Source: Sphingomonas tagetis
GTDB taxonomy: Bacteria > Pseudomonadota > Alphaproteobacteria > Sphingomonadales > Sphingomonadaceae
Direction: 5' to 3'
Assembly (NCBI RefSeq): GCF_024211275.1
Contig: NZ_JAMLDX010000012.1
Span: forward strand, 1 to 64,000
DNA length: 64,000 nucleotides
Shown piece after piece: positions 15,559 through 24,269 of this stretch; the stretch's first letter is position 1, and each line of letters opens with the position of its first letter. The notes beneath the pieces were generated by a model. It was not told the origin of the DNA, did no database searches, and was given only the letters and a program-made list of their open reading frames with translations. A program made the translations under genes and the position numbers.

Positions 15559-16716
15559 ATGGTAACTACTGCACCGAACGCGAACCTGGCACAGCGGTTC
15601 CGTAACTTCTTCGTCACCCGGGATTTCATTTTGCATGACGGTCGCGATCTGCGCCGTTTCAGCATTGCCGGCCGGACCCAGGCGCTGCTGGCCGGTGTCG
15701 CCGCGATCACCGTGACCTTCTCCGCTTATGGCGTCTCGCAGGCCGCGTTCGGCGCGATGACCGCAACCAGCGCCACCACCCCCGAAGCACGCATGGCCCG
15801 GATGCAGGCCGAAATCGCGCAGATGGAAGCCGATGTCGCCGCCGTGAAGCAGGCCGCGCTGAAGCATGCCGCGCGGGTCGAGCAGCGCCAGAAGATCATC
15901 AACGGCGTGCTGGACGGCAAGGGTTCGCCCGCCGATATCGGCGCGCCGGTTCCGGCCGATGCCGCCGCGACCAACAACATGGCGCGTGACGTGCTCGCGC
16001 CGCTGCGCAAGGTGGAGGCCAATCAGGCGCAGCTCGCCGCCAAGGCGCAGCGTGTCGCGCAGCTTCGCCTGACGCTGACCGAGCGTCACCTGCGCAGCCT
16101 CGGCGTCCGCCCGGCGCGTTATGTGCAGGGCGGCATGGGCGGCCCGTTCGAGGCAGCGCCCGCCGATGGCGCCGTGGCCGAGGGCAATGCCGACGCGCAA
16201 TTCCGTTCGCTGTTCCAGACCTGGCAGAAGCTCGACGTGCTCGAGCAGACGGTGATCGCGATCCCGTCGATGCAGCCGGTCGACAACGTCAAGCTGACCA
16301 GCAGCTTCGGCGTCCGCGCCGATCCGTTCCACGGCAGCGCCGCGATGCACGCCGGCGTCGATATTCCGGGGCCGCAGGGCACGCCGGTCTATGCGACCGC
16401 CGATGGCGTGATCGGCCGCTCGGGCCGTTTCGGCGGCTATGGCAATCTGATCGCCATCAATCACGGCAAGGGCATCGAGACCCGCTATGGCCACCTGTCG
16501 AAGATTCTCGTCGCCTCGAACACCCGCGTGCGCCGCGGCCAGCTGATCGGCCTGATGGGCTCGACCGGCCGTTCGACCGGCAGCCACCTCCATTACGAAG
16601 TCCGTATCGACGGCGCGGCGGTGAACCCGATGCCGTTCATGCAGAATGCCAATGTGCTCGACCAGATTCAGGAGCGCGCCGCGCGCGTCCAGCTGACCGC
16701 CGCCACCGGCAACTGA
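15559..16716 (+). CDS. M23 family metallopeptidase with coiled-coil
   Basis: The 385-residue protein has one N-terminal membrane segment (about 41-63), a helical coiled-coil region rich in Ala, Gln and Glu (about 75-175) and a C-terminal LytM/M23 domain. All zinc ligands are present: H264 and D268 in HAGVDI, and H343-x-H345 in GSHLHYE. It should be an active peptidoglycan endopeptidase anchored in the inner membrane. I chose the ATG at 15559 because the upstream in-frame start at 15484 adds a segment with no family match. A strong terminator follows the gene. Confidence 0.9.
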   Translation: MVTTAPNANLAQRFRNFFVTRDFILHDGRDLRRFSIAGRTQALLAGVAAITVTFSAYGVSQAAFGAMTATSATTPEARMARMQAEIAQMEADVAAVKQAALKHAARVEQRQKIINGVLDGKGSPADIGAPVPADAAATNNMARDVLAPLRKVEANQAQLAAKAQRVAQLRLTLTERHLRSLGVRPARYVQGGMGGPFEAAPADGAVAEGNADAQFRSLFQTWQKLDVLEQTVIAIPSMQPVDNVKLTSSFGVRADPFHGSAAMHAGVDIPGPQGTPVYATADGVIGRSGRFGGYGNLIAINHGKGIETRYGHLSKILVASNTRVRRGQLIGLMGSTGRSTGSHLHYEVRIDGAAVNPMPFMQNANVLDQIQERAARVQLTAATGN

Positions 16717-16739
16717 TTTCCGAGGTACCGGAGAGGAAA

Positions 16740-16770
16740 GGGCCGCCCGCACGCACGGGCGGCCCATTTT
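16740..16770 (+). terminator. Rho-independent terminator after the M23 gene
   Basis: A perfect 10-bp stem, GGGCCGCCCG (16740-16749) with its complement (16756-16765), closes a 6-nt loop and is followed by ATTTTCTTT. It lies 24 bp after the M23 stop. Confidence 0.9.
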
Positions 16771-16823
16771 CTTTGCGGCCCGTTTCGGTTGCGGCGAGGC
16801 GGCGGCTCTCCTATCTCCACAGC

Positions 16824-17165
16824 ATGGCAACCGCACTTTCCGAAGACATCGCTCTGACCCCCTCCGCCGCCGCGCGCGTCGCGGCGATCGCGGCCAAACA
16901 GGGCAAGCCCGCGCTGCTGCGCCTGTCGGTCGAGGGCGGCGGCTGCTCGGGCTTTCAGTACAAGTTCGAGCTGGCCGAAGGACCGGAGGGCGATGACACG
17001 ATCGCCGAGACCGATGGCGTGCGGCTGGTGGTCGATCCGGTCAGCCTCGACCTGGTGCGCGGCGCCAGCGTCGATTTCGTCGAATCGCTGGGCGGCGCGG
17101 CGTTCCGCGTGACCAATCCGCAGGCGGCCTCGGGCTGTGGCTGCGGCACCAGTTTTTCGGTCTGA
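16824..17165 (+). CDS. erpA: Iron-sulfur cluster insertion protein (HesB/IscA family)
   Basis: The 113-residue A-type carrier delivers Fe-S clusters to apo-proteins. The three conserved cysteines are present: C41 in GGGCSGFQY and C105/C107 in the C-terminal SGCGCGTSF. The single-copy form with this length is usually ErpA in alphaproteobacteria. I chose the ATG at 16824; an upstream in-frame ATG at 16773 lies next to the M23 terminator. xth begins 6 bp after its stop on the same strand. Confidence 0.92.
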   Translation: MATALSEDIALTPSAAARVAAIAAKQGKPALLRLSVEGGGCSGFQYKFELAEGPEGDDTIAETDGVRLVVDPVSLDLVRGASVDFVESLGGAAFRVTNPQAASGCGCGTSFSV

Positions 17166-17171
17166 TTCGCG

Positions 17172-17945
17172 TTGAAGATCGTCAGCTATAATGTGAACGG
17201 CATCAGGGCGCGCCTGCCGCGCCTGCTGGAGTATCTTGCCGAGCAGCAGCCCGAAGTGGTGTGCCTTCAGGAGCTCAAATCGGCCAATGAGGGCTTTCCC
17301 GAAGCGGAAATCCGAGAGGCCGGCTATGGTGCGGTGTGGCATGGCCAGAAGGGCTTCAACGGTGTCGCGATCCTCGCCAAGGGTGGCGATCCGGTCGAGC
17401 GCAAGCGCGGGCTGGAAGGCGAGCCGGAGGACGAGCATAGCCGTTATATCGAGGCCGATGTCGATGGCGTGACGATCGCTTCGATCTATCTGCCCAACGG
17501 CAACCCGGTTCCCGGGCCGAAGTTCGACTACAAGCTGCGCTGGATCGCCCGGCTGTCGGCGCGCGCGCGCGAATTGCTGGCGGAGGAGCGGCCGGTGGTG
17601 CTCGCCGGCGATTACAACGTCATCCCCAATGACGACGACGTGTTCTCGGTCCGGGCGATGGCGACCGACGCGCTGATGCAGCCCGAATCGCGTCAAGGCT
17701 ATCGCGCGCTGCTGGCGCAAGGCTGGACCGATGCGTTGCGCACGCGGTTTCCGGCGGGCCGGGTATGGACCTTCTGGGACTATCAGGCCGGCGCCTGGCA
17801 GCGCAACGCCGGGTTCCGCATCGACCATCTGCTGCTCAGCCCGCAGGCGGCTGACCGGCTGGCGGGGGCGGGCGTCGACAAGGATTATCGCGGCCGCGAA
17901 AAGGCCAGCGACCACGCGCCGACCTGGGTTCGTTTACGCGTGTAA
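17172..17945 (+). CDS. xth: Exodeoxyribonuclease III
   Basis: The 257-residue protein belongs to the EEP nuclease family and acts on abasic sites and 3' blocked ends in base excision repair. Typical motifs are YNVNGIRAR at the N-terminus, CLQELK, GDYNVIPND, and the final RIDHLLLS and DHAPTW. Translation starts at a TTG at 17172, 6 bp after erpA; the protein then begins at the usual first strand of the family (KIVSYNVNG), so no other start is likely. A short palindrome overlaps its stop codon. Confidence 0.94.
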   Translation: MKIVSYNVNGIRARLPRLLEYLAEQQPEVVCLQELKSANEGFPEAEIREAGYGAVWHGQKGFNGVAILAKGGDPVERKRGLEGEPEDEHSRYIEADVDGVTIASIYLPNGNPVPGPKFDYKLRWIARLSARARELLAEERPVVLAGDYNVIPNDDDVFSVRAMATDALMQPESRQGYRALLAQGWTDALRTRFPAGRVWTFWDYQAGAWQRNAGFRIDHLLLSPQAADRLAGAGVDKDYRGREKASDHAPTWVRLRV

Positions 17946-18141
17946 ACGTTTGCCGAACTATTGGCGAATTTTCCCAACCATCGGTGACGTATTCCGCCAT
18001 CGTAACAACTGAAACTCGCTAAGTAACTGATTTTACACGCGCTAAGCGTTTGGCACGACTAATGCACTAACACAGATACGGGCGGAAACCGGGAGGGAAC
18101 TCCGGCCTCTTGCCCAGGTGCAGAAGAGGAGCTGTCATACC

Positions 18142-18384
18142 ATGCGTACCATCATCAACGGTTTTGCCGCCGCCGCCATCCTGATCGCCGCCCCCGCGCT
18201 GGCCGAGACCAAGCCCGGCACGCCGACCCCTGCCGCGGGCGAGTCGAGCGAGCAGGCCGCCGCCCAGGACAAGCGCTATTGCGCCAAGCACAGCGCCACG
18301 GGCAGCCGCATCGCCAAGAAGGTCTGCAAGACCCGCGCCCAGTGGATTGACGAAGACGGTTTCGACCCCCTCGCGCAGAAGTGA
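18142..18384 (+). CDS. Small secreted two-cysteine protein
   Basis: The 80-residue precursor has a clear signal peptide (about 1-21, ending ALA-E). The mature part holds Cys47 and Cys62 in a pattern C-x6-G-S-R followed by KKVCKTRAQW. The protein encoded at 21534-21800 shows the same spacing (15 residues between cysteines, GTR at +7 and W at +6 after the second Cys), so the two are paralogues. A periplasmic location and a disulfide are likely. I know no function. The gene has its own upstream region of 196 bp and is convergent with the acetyltransferase-like gene. Confidence 0.8.
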   Translation: MRTIINGFAAAAILIAAPALAETKPGTPTPAAGESSEQAAAQDKRYCAKHSATGSRIAKKVCKTRAQWIDEDGFDPLAQK

Positions 18385-18391
18385 CGAGGGC

Positions 18392-18423
18392 GCGGCCCGC
18401 GGTTCCCCTATGCCGCGGGCCGC
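18392..18423. terminator. GC-rich hairpin between convergent genes
   Basis: An 11-bp perfect stem, GCGGCCCGCGG (18392-18402) with its complement (18413-18423), closes a 10-nt loop just after the small secreted protein gene. There is no good T-run on either side, so it is a terminator only by position and strength. Confidence 0.55.
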
Positions 18424-18468
18424 AACGTCCTTCCGAATAACAGTCGGCGCCGGCTCGCGCCGCAAACA

Positions 18469-19710
18469 TCAAAGCGTCTTCGCGTAGATATGATAGACGC
18501 GATTGATCTTGCTCTCGATGACGTCGGCGATGGCGACCATCCCCTGATTGTCCTCGAGCACCCAGCCGATCTCGCCGCGCTTGGCGTCGAACTTCTCGAC
18601 GGCGATGCGCCGGATATATTCGATCATCATGAAAGCGAGCTGGCTGGCCATGCGCGAGCCCTGCAGCCGCTTGACGACGCCCATCAGCGGCACGCGCATC
18701 CCGTCCGCCTTGCCGCGGCGCAGCCATAGCAGCAGCTTGGCCCAGCCGAATGGGAGCAGGTTCCCATGGAGCGGTTTGATCGCTTCGTTGAGGTCGGGGA
18801 GCGTGATCATGAACGCGACCGGCTCGCCATCGAGCTCGGCGATGCGGATCAGGTCCTCGAACACGATCGGCTTCAATTTCTTGCCGACATCGTCGATCTC
18901 CGGCGGGGTCAGCGGCACGAACCCCCAATTGTCCGCCCAGGCATCGTTGAGGATCGCAAGGATGATGGCGGCCTCCTCCTCGAAACGCGACTTGTCGACC
19001 TTGCGGATGCGGATGCGGTCGCTCTTCTCGCCCATCTCGACGATGCGCTGAACCAGCGGCGGGAACGGCTGGATGACGTTGAGATCATAGGTCAGCAGCC
19101 GCTTGACGCAGTGATAGCCGGCGGTTTCGATCCACGCCTGATATTCGCGCTTGTGATGCCCCATCATCACCATCGGCGCGTGATCGTGCCCCTGAACCAG
19201 CAGCCCCGGCTCTTCCCAGATCGACAGCGAAACCGGGCCGAGCGCACGGGTCATGCCCTTGCCGCGCAGCCAGCTTTCGGCGGCCGCGATCAGCGCGTGC
19301 GCGGTATCGGCGTCCTCCGCCTCGAACAGCCCCCAGAAGCCGGTGCCGGGGCCGAACCCCTGTTCGGCGGGCATTTCCAGCGCAAGCCGGTCGATATGCG
19401 CCGAGATGCGCCCGACGGTGCGTCCGTCGCTCTCGGCCAGGAACAGCTGCGCCTCGGCGTGGCTGAACCAGCCATTCTTCTTCGGGCTGATCGCCGCCGC
19501 GACCTCGCTGCGCAGCGGCGGCACCCAGTGCGGATCGCCGCGGTTGAGCCGATAAGCGAGTTCAATGAAGTCGCGCGTGTCCGCTTTGCCGTTGACCGGA
19601 CGGATGGTGAGAGGGGAATTGGCCAAGGCGCGGACCTTTGTGGTTGGATTGGTTGTGATCCAGTCTCGCGTTGCCGGAGCCAAGTCAACAGCGGGTGAAA
19701 TGCCACGCAA
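18469..19710 (-). CDS. GNAT-fold acetyltransferase-like protein
   Basis: The product has up to 413 residues and appears to be a double-domain acetyltransferase-like protein. The first half contains FLAESDGRTVGRISAHID and GFWGLFEAEDA with a later GPVSLSIWEEPGLLVQG segment. The second half contains RIAELDGEPVAFMITLPD and the closing block SQLAFMMIEYIRRIAVEKFD. Related proteins in sphingomonads are often called N-acetyltransferase or dATP pyrophosphohydrolase; the second name has no support here. The first 30 residues (before SPLTIRPVNG) look non-conserved, so the true start may be a later alternative codon. It is divergent from the desaturase gene. Confidence 0.78.
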   Translation of the reverse strand: MRGISPAVDLAPATRDWITTNPTTKVRALANSPLTIRPVNGKADTRDFIELAYRLNRGDPHWVPPLRSEVAAAISPKKNGWFSHAEAQLFLAESDGRTVGRISAHIDRLALEMPAEQGFGPGTGFWGLFEAEDADTAHALIAAAESWLRGKGMTRALGPVSLSIWEEPGLLVQGHDHAPMVMMGHHKREYQAWIETAGYHCVKRLLTYDLNVIQPFPPLVQRIVEMGEKSDRIRIRKVDKSRFEEEAAIILAILNDAWADNWGFVPLTPPEIDDVGKKLKPIVFEDLIRIAELDGEPVAFMITLPDLNEAIKPLHGNLLPFGWAKLLLWLRRGKADGMRVPLMGVVKRLQGSRMASQLAFMMIEYIRRIAVEKFDAKRGEIGWVLEDNQGMVAIADVIESKINRVYHIYAKTL

Positions 19711-19741
19711 TGGCCACTATCTCCTGCCAATGGCTCATCGC

Positions 19742-20839
19742 ATGAATACGCTTGCCCTCGATACGACGGACGTTCCGGCGGCGGTCGCCGGCGCCAGGAT
19801 CCGGCTGTCCGGCATGGCCGACGACCGCGCCATGCTGCGCGCCGCCGCCGATCTGACGCGCGACCTGCAAAAGCCGAATCCGGTGATCTATTGGGGCGAT
19901 TTCCTCGGCTCGGCCGCGGTCGGCTATGCTGCGCTGGCCGGCGCGATCCTGCTGCCTGCGACTGGTTGGGCGATCGCTTCGGGCGTGCTGGCGGTGCTGG
20001 CGCTCTACCGCGCGAGCCTGTTCATCCATGAGATCACGCATCTCAAACATTCGGACCTGCCCGGGTTTCGCGTCGGCTGGAACCTGCTGCTTGGCATGCC
20101 GATGATGCTGCCGTCCTTCATGTACGAGGGGATTCACAGCCTCCACCATTCGCGCACGCGTTATGGCACGGCGGAGGACCCGGAATATCTGCCGCTCGCG
20201 CTGATGAAGCCGTGGACTTTGCCGTTGTTCCTGCTCGTCTCGGTGCTGATGCCGGTCGGGCTACTGCTACGCTTCGGCCTGCTCGGCCCGATCTCGATGC
20301 TGTCGCCGCGGCTGCGCCGGCTGGTCGTTGCGCGCTATTCGGGCTTGCAGATCAACCCGTCGTTCGAGCGCCGAGCGCCCGAGGGCGAGTTCGCGCGCCA
20401 GTGGCGCTGGCAGGAGGCGGGCGCTACCCTCGTCGCGGTCGCGCTGATCGCGACGGTGGCCACCGGCGTGCTGGCGCTCAAGCCGTTCCTCGTCTTCATG
20501 GGCGTGATCTCGGCAGTGGCGATGCTCAATCAGGTCCGCACGTTGGTCGCGCATCTGTGGGAGAATGACGGCGAGCCGCTGACGGTGACCGCGCAATATC
20601 TCGACAGCGTCAATGTGCCGACCGGCGTGCTGCCGTGGTTGTGGGCGCCGGTCGGACTGCGCTTCCATGCGCTTCACCATCTGCTGCCTAGCCTGCCCTA
20701 TCATTCGCTGGCGGAGGCGCATCGGCGGCTGTCGGCGGCGCTGGGGCAGGGCACCACCTATCATGGCGCAAACTATCCGACGTTACGCGGGCTGATGGGT
20801 CGCCTTGCAGCCAGCACGATGGGCCGCCGCGCCGCCTGA
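19742..20839 (+). CDS. Membrane fatty acid desaturase
   Basis: The 365-residue integral membrane protein carries the three histidine boxes of membrane desaturases: HEITH at 96-100, HSLHH at 132-136 and a late HALHH. Hydrophobic segments flank them (about 55-95, 110-130, 155-180 and 215-255). It introduces double bonds into acyl chains or a related oxidation through a di-iron centre. The start is uncertain: in-frame ATGs lie at 19700, 19730 and 19742 with no strong ribosome binding site. I list the last one. The closest function (acyl lipid or sphingolipid base) cannot be told. Confidence 0.85.
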   Translation: MNTLALDTTDVPAAVAGARIRLSGMADDRAMLRAAADLTRDLQKPNPVIYWGDFLGSAAVGYAALAGAILLPATGWAIASGVLAVLALYRASLFIHEITHLKHSDLPGFRVGWNLLLGMPMMLPSFMYEGIHSLHHSRTRYGTAEDPEYLPLALMKPWTLPLFLLVSVLMPVGLLLRFGLLGPISMLSPRLRRLVVARYSGLQINPSFERRAPEGEFARQWRWQEAGATLVAVALIATVATGVLALKPFLVFMGVISAVAMLNQVRTLVAHLWENDGEPLTVTAQYLDSVNVPTGVLPWLWAPVGLRFHALHHLLPSLPYHSLAEAHRRLSAALGQGTTYHGANYPTLRGLMGRLAASTMGRRAA

Positions 20840-20915
20840 CGGCGTATCAATTCAACCACTTGTCCTGAACATTCGCGCCGCGCATGATGCGCCGGAAGCG
20901 AACGGGAGAGATGGG

Positions 20916-21533
20916 ATGTTGAAGCTGGTATTCGCGATGGCGCTCGGCGCGGCGATCCCCGCTGGACAGGCGCAGGAGGCGGCGGTGCAGCCCAGCGTCG
21001 ATTCCGCGGCCGAGCGCGTGACGCTGCGCAACCTCTCGGCCTGTCTCGCCAAGTCGCGCCCGCGCTGGGCGCGGCAGGCGCTGGCCAAACCCTATCTCAG
21101 CCCCGATCAGGAAAGTCTGCTGCGCGACGCAATGTCGGGCGGTGACAATTGCCTCAACGGCGGATCGAAGCTGCAAGTCTCGGTGCGCTCGTCGGGCATG
21201 GTGAGCGGGCTGGCCGAGCATTTCCTGACCACCGAGCTCGACCGCGTCGGATTGAAGCGGGTCTCTGCCGAACTGGTCAAGGTAACGTCGCTGAATGCGT
21301 CGGAGGATTTCGCGTTGTGCGTCGCGGCGCGTAACCCGAAGGCAGCGCAGGGTTTGGCGATGAGCGAACCCGGAAGCGACGCCGAGCGTCAGTCGGCCGA
21401 ATCGCTCGCCAAAGGCATTCAGCCGTGTCTGAACCCGGGCGAGACGTCGAAAATCGACTTGCAGTCGTTCCGGGCGCTGGCGGCCACCGCGCTGTATCGC
21501 GGCCTCACCAGCGCCCAGGGATCGCGCGGCTGA
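20916..21533 (+). CDS. Hypothetical exported protein
   Basis: The 205-residue protein starts with a signal peptide (MLKLVFAMALGAAIPAGQAQ, cleavage near 18-20). The mature part has four cysteines (in NLSACLAK, GDNCLNG, FALCVAA and IQPCLNPG), so two disulfides are possible, and no recognised domain. A ribosome binding site (GGAGAG) precedes the ATG at 20916. An upstream in-frame ATG at 20805 would start inside the desaturase gene. It is 76 bp after that gene and tail-to-tail with the small secreted protein gene, with no gap between stops. Confidence 0.78.
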   Translation: MLKLVFAMALGAAIPAGQAQEAAVQPSVDSAAERVTLRNLSACLAKSRPRWARQALAKPYLSPDQESLLRDAMSGGDNCLNGGSKLQVSVRSSGMVSGLAEHFLTTELDRVGLKRVSAELVKVTSLNASEDFALCVAARNPKAAQGLAMSEPGSDAERQSAESLAKGIQPCLNPGETSKIDLQSFRALAATALYRGLTSAQGSRG

Positions 21534-21800
21534 TTAGAAAGCGGGCGAGCTGTTGTCGAAGCGGGTGACGTTTCGCTCACCCTCGCTATGTCCGCGGCGG
21601 GCGGCCTCGCCCTGCTTGTCCCATTCCTGCTGTGTGCGGCAATCGCGCTTGCCCATGCGCGTGCCGACCGGGGCGACCTTCTTGCAGACCAGCTTGGTCG
21701 GATCCTTGGCCTTCCCCTGCGGCGCGTCCTGCGCCAGCGCCGGGGTGGCTGCCAGGCCGGCAGCCATCAACATCGACATTACAATCACTTGCTTCTCCAT
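21534..21800 (-). CDS. Small secreted two-cysteine protein, paralogue
   Basis: The 88-residue precursor has a signal peptide ending near ALAQD (about residue 24). The mature part has Cys39 and Cys54 in C-x6-GTR followed by KRDCRTQQEW, the same pattern as the protein encoded at 18142-18384. In-frame ATGs exist at 21818, 21800 and 21779; I chose 21800 because it gives a typical signal with a basic start. It is periplasmic by prediction. The function is unknown. It is immediately upstream of lptG on the same strand but separated from it on the 3' side of the lptFG operon, so co-transcription is uncertain. Confidence 0.75.
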   Translation of the reverse strand: MEKQVIVMSMLMAAGLAATPALAQDAPQGKAKDPTKLVCKKVAPVGTRMGKRDCRTQQEWDKQGEAARRGHSEGERNVTRFDNSSPAF

Positions 21801-21878
21801 CTCGCCACGCGGCGGCATGGCCGTTGGTTACAACAAATACGACTCAAGATACAGAGGGCAGATCGCGGCCGTGCCGCC

Positions 21879-22979
21879 CTATTCCTCGGTCTTGAGCAGC
21901 ACCGCTTCGCCGATCATCGCGAACAGCAGGAACGGCGCCCAGGCGGCGAGAAATGGCGGGTAGGCGCCGAGATTGCCCATCGCGAGCGCGAAATTGTCGG
22001 CGACGAAGTAGAGGAAGCCGAGGCCCATGCCGATCACGGCGCGGACGAACAGCTTGCCCGACCGCGCGATGCCGAACGCCGCGACCGCGCCGAGCAGTGG
22101 CATCAGCACCGCCGACAGCGGGCCGGACAGCTTGTGCCACAGCGAACCTTCGAGCGCCTTGGTCGGGCGTCCAGCCGCCTTGAGATCGCTCACGGCCTCG
22201 CGCAGCGCGCCGAACGACATCGATTCGGCGTCGACGTTGGACAGGGTGAACTGATCGGGCCGCACACCGTCGCCGATCTTGATGGTGCCGAGCGGCGTCA
22301 TCGTGCCGCCGGCGACGTCGAAGCGCTGCGCGGCGGGAAGGCGCCAGCCGCTGCCGTCGCGGGTCGCGCGCTTGCCGCTGACCAGTGACTTGAGCACCGC
22401 GCCCTCACGTTCATAGACGGTCACGCCAGCCAGCTGCGCCGCATCGCCGCGGCCGCGAATCTGCTGGACGTGGATGAGGTGGGTGCCGTCGCGCACCCAC
22501 ACATTGCTGCGGTCGCCGCGATCGACGGGGAGCGGGCCGTATTCGACCTTCTTCCATTGCGCGAGCGTGGCGCTGGCGCGGGAGACGATGCGGTCGTTGA
22601 AGGTGAACGAGATCGCCGCGACACCCAGCCCGGCGAGCATCAGCGGCGCCAGCACCTGATGCGCCGACAGCCCCGACGCCTTCATCGCGATCACTTCGCT
22701 GTTCTGGTTGAGCGTCGAGAGCGTGATGATCGTACCGAGCAGCACCGAAAAGGGCAGGAAGGTCGCGATGATCTGCGGCGTGCGCAGGCTCACATATTTC
22801 CACACCTGCGCGTCGCCATTGCCGGGATAGGTCAGGATGCGGCCGGATTCGCTGAGCAGGTCGAGCGTCTGGAGGATCAGCACCAGCCCGAACAGGAAGG
22901 CGAAGGTGTTGATCAGGAACGAACGCGCCATGTAGAGCGACACCGTCCGCGACGGGAAGAAGTCGGTCAGCCCGCTCAT
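21879..22979 (-). CDS. lptG: LptG family permease
   Basis: The 366-residue YjgP/YjgQ family permease has membrane segments near 20-40, 60-82 and 100-120, a large periplasmic domain and three C-terminal segments (about 280-360). With LptF and LptB it forms the ABC transporter that extracts lipid from the inner membrane for export to the outer membrane. Its ATG at 22979 overlaps the lptF stop by 4 bp (ATGA), so translation is coupled. In sphingomonads, which carry glycosphingolipids in place of LPS, the cargo may be a glycosphingolipid; see the findings. Confidence 0.92.
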   Translation of the reverse strand: MSGLTDFFPSRTVSLYMARSFLINTFAFLFGLVLILQTLDLLSESGRILTYPGNGDAQVWKYVSLRTPQIIATFLPFSVLLGTIITLSTLNQNSEVIAMKASGLSAHQVLAPLMLAGLGVAAISFTFNDRIVSRASATLAQWKKVEYGPLPVDRGDRSNVWVRDGTHLIHVQQIRGRGDAAQLAGVTVYEREGAVLKSLVSGKRATRDGSGWRLPAAQRFDVAGGTMTPLGTIKIGDGVRPDQFTLSNVDAESMSFGALREAVSDLKAAGRPTKALEGSLWHKLSGPLSAVLMPLLGAVAAFGIARSGKLFVRAVIGMGLGFLYFVADNFALAMGNLGAYPPFLAAWAPFLLFAMIGEAVLLKTEE

Positions 22980-24175
22980 GCCGACACCGCCTTGCGCCGC
23001 CGTCCGGGCAGATAGCGGCGGATCGCCTTCCATGTCTTGGCGAAGAATTTCTCGAGCGCGCCGATCGGCTGGCCGCCGGGCACGAAGGCAATGGTGTAGA
23101 ACATCCAGATCACCAGCCCGGCGAAGATCAGGAATGGCCCCCATAGCGCGAGGATCGGATCGATCCGCCCGAGGCTGCCGATCGACTGGGCGTATTCGTT
23201 GATCTTGTGATAGGTGACGATCATCACGATCGACACGAACACGCCGAGCGCGGAGGTCGATCGCTTGGGCGGCACGCCGAGCGCGAGCGCCAGCAAGGGC
23301 AGCAGGAACATCGTCGCCACCTCGACTACGCGGAAGTGGAAGGCGGAGCGGCTGGTGTCGCGTTTCTTCTCGGTCTCTTTGGGATCGCCGCCCATCCGCG
23401 CCAGTTCGGGCAAGGTCAGCTCGAGATTGCGCTCGCCGCGCTGACGGAACTGCTCGAATTTGGGCAGGTCGATCGGCAGGTCGTGCGCATCGAAGGTCAG
23501 CACGCGGGGCGTGCCGAACTTGGGCGACTGGTGAATCAGCGTGCCCTTGGTCAGGCGGAAGATGATGACGTCGGGATCGTCAGTGCGGAGGAACTGGCCC
23601 TTTTCCGCGGTCGCCGACACCTGATCGCCGCCGGGGGCGCGGGCGTTGACGAAGATGCCCGAGAGATTACGGCCCTCGTCCTCGCTGCGCTCGATCCGCA
23701 GTGTCATGCGGTCGCCCATGTTGGTGAACTCGCCGACCTTGATCGACGCGCCCAGCGCACCGGTGCGCAGCTCGAAGCGCAGCGCCTCATAGTTGAAGCG
23801 GGCATAGGGCTGGATGTAGCCGACGATGGCGAGGTTTAGGCCCGCCAGCAGCAGGCAGTACATGTACGGCACGCGCAGCATGCGGCCGTAGCTCATGCCG
23901 ACGGCGCGCAGCACGTCGAGCTCGGACGAGGTCGCGAGGCGGCGGAACGCGAGGAGACAGCCGAGCAACAGCCCGATCGGAATGCCGAGGCCGAGATATT
24001 CGGGCAGCAGGTTGGCGAGCATCCGCCACACCACGCTGACCGGCCCGCCCTCGCTCGCGACGAAGTCGAACAGGCGCAGCATGCGGTCGAGCACCAGCAG
24101 CATCGCCGAGATCAGCAGCGTCGAGATCAGCGGAACCGCGATCAGGCGCGCCATGTACCGGTCGAGTGCGGTCAT
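22976..24175 (-). CDS. lptF: LptF family permease
   Basis: The 399-residue YjgP/YjgQ family permease shows membrane segments near 12-32, 52-72 and 100-120, a periplasmic domain and a C-terminal group with FLLPLLALALGVPPKRS. It pairs with LptG. The gene starts 94 bp after spt on the same strand and overlaps lptG by 4 bp. The C-terminal tail after the last membrane segment is basic (KTWKAIRRYLPGRRRKA) and probably cytoplasmic. Confidence 0.92.
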   Translation of the reverse strand: MTALDRYMARLIAVPLISTLLISAMLLVLDRMLRLFDFVASEGGPVSVVWRMLANLLPEYLGLGIPIGLLLGCLLAFRRLATSSELDVLRAVGMSYGRMLRVPYMYCLLLAGLNLAIVGYIQPYARFNYEALRFELRTGALGASIKVGEFTNMGDRMTLRIERSEDEGRNLSGIFVNARAPGGDQVSATAEKGQFLRTDDPDVIIFRLTKGTLIHQSPKFGTPRVLTFDAHDLPIDLPKFEQFRQRGERNLELTLPELARMGGDPKETEKKRDTSRSAFHFRVVEVATMFLLPLLALALGVPPKRSTSALGVFVSIVMIVTYHKINEYAQSIGSLGRIDPILALWGPFLIFAGLVIWMFYTIAFVPGGQPIGALEKFFAKTWKAIRRYLPGRRRKAVSA

Positions 24176-24269
24176 TCGGAAGCTGCGCCCTAGATCATCA
24201 AGCTCGCCGGACGAACCGGCTGGGACGGGCAGCTATATCGAATGAGACCAGTAAATCCACCCGTTAGCG

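Noticed and set aside
17931..17948. Short dyad CGTTTAC-GCGT-GTAAACG at the end of xth
   Set aside because: It has only 7-bp arms, overlaps the stop codon and has no T-run. It may be chance, although TTTACACGCG recurs about 90 bp later in inverted orientation.
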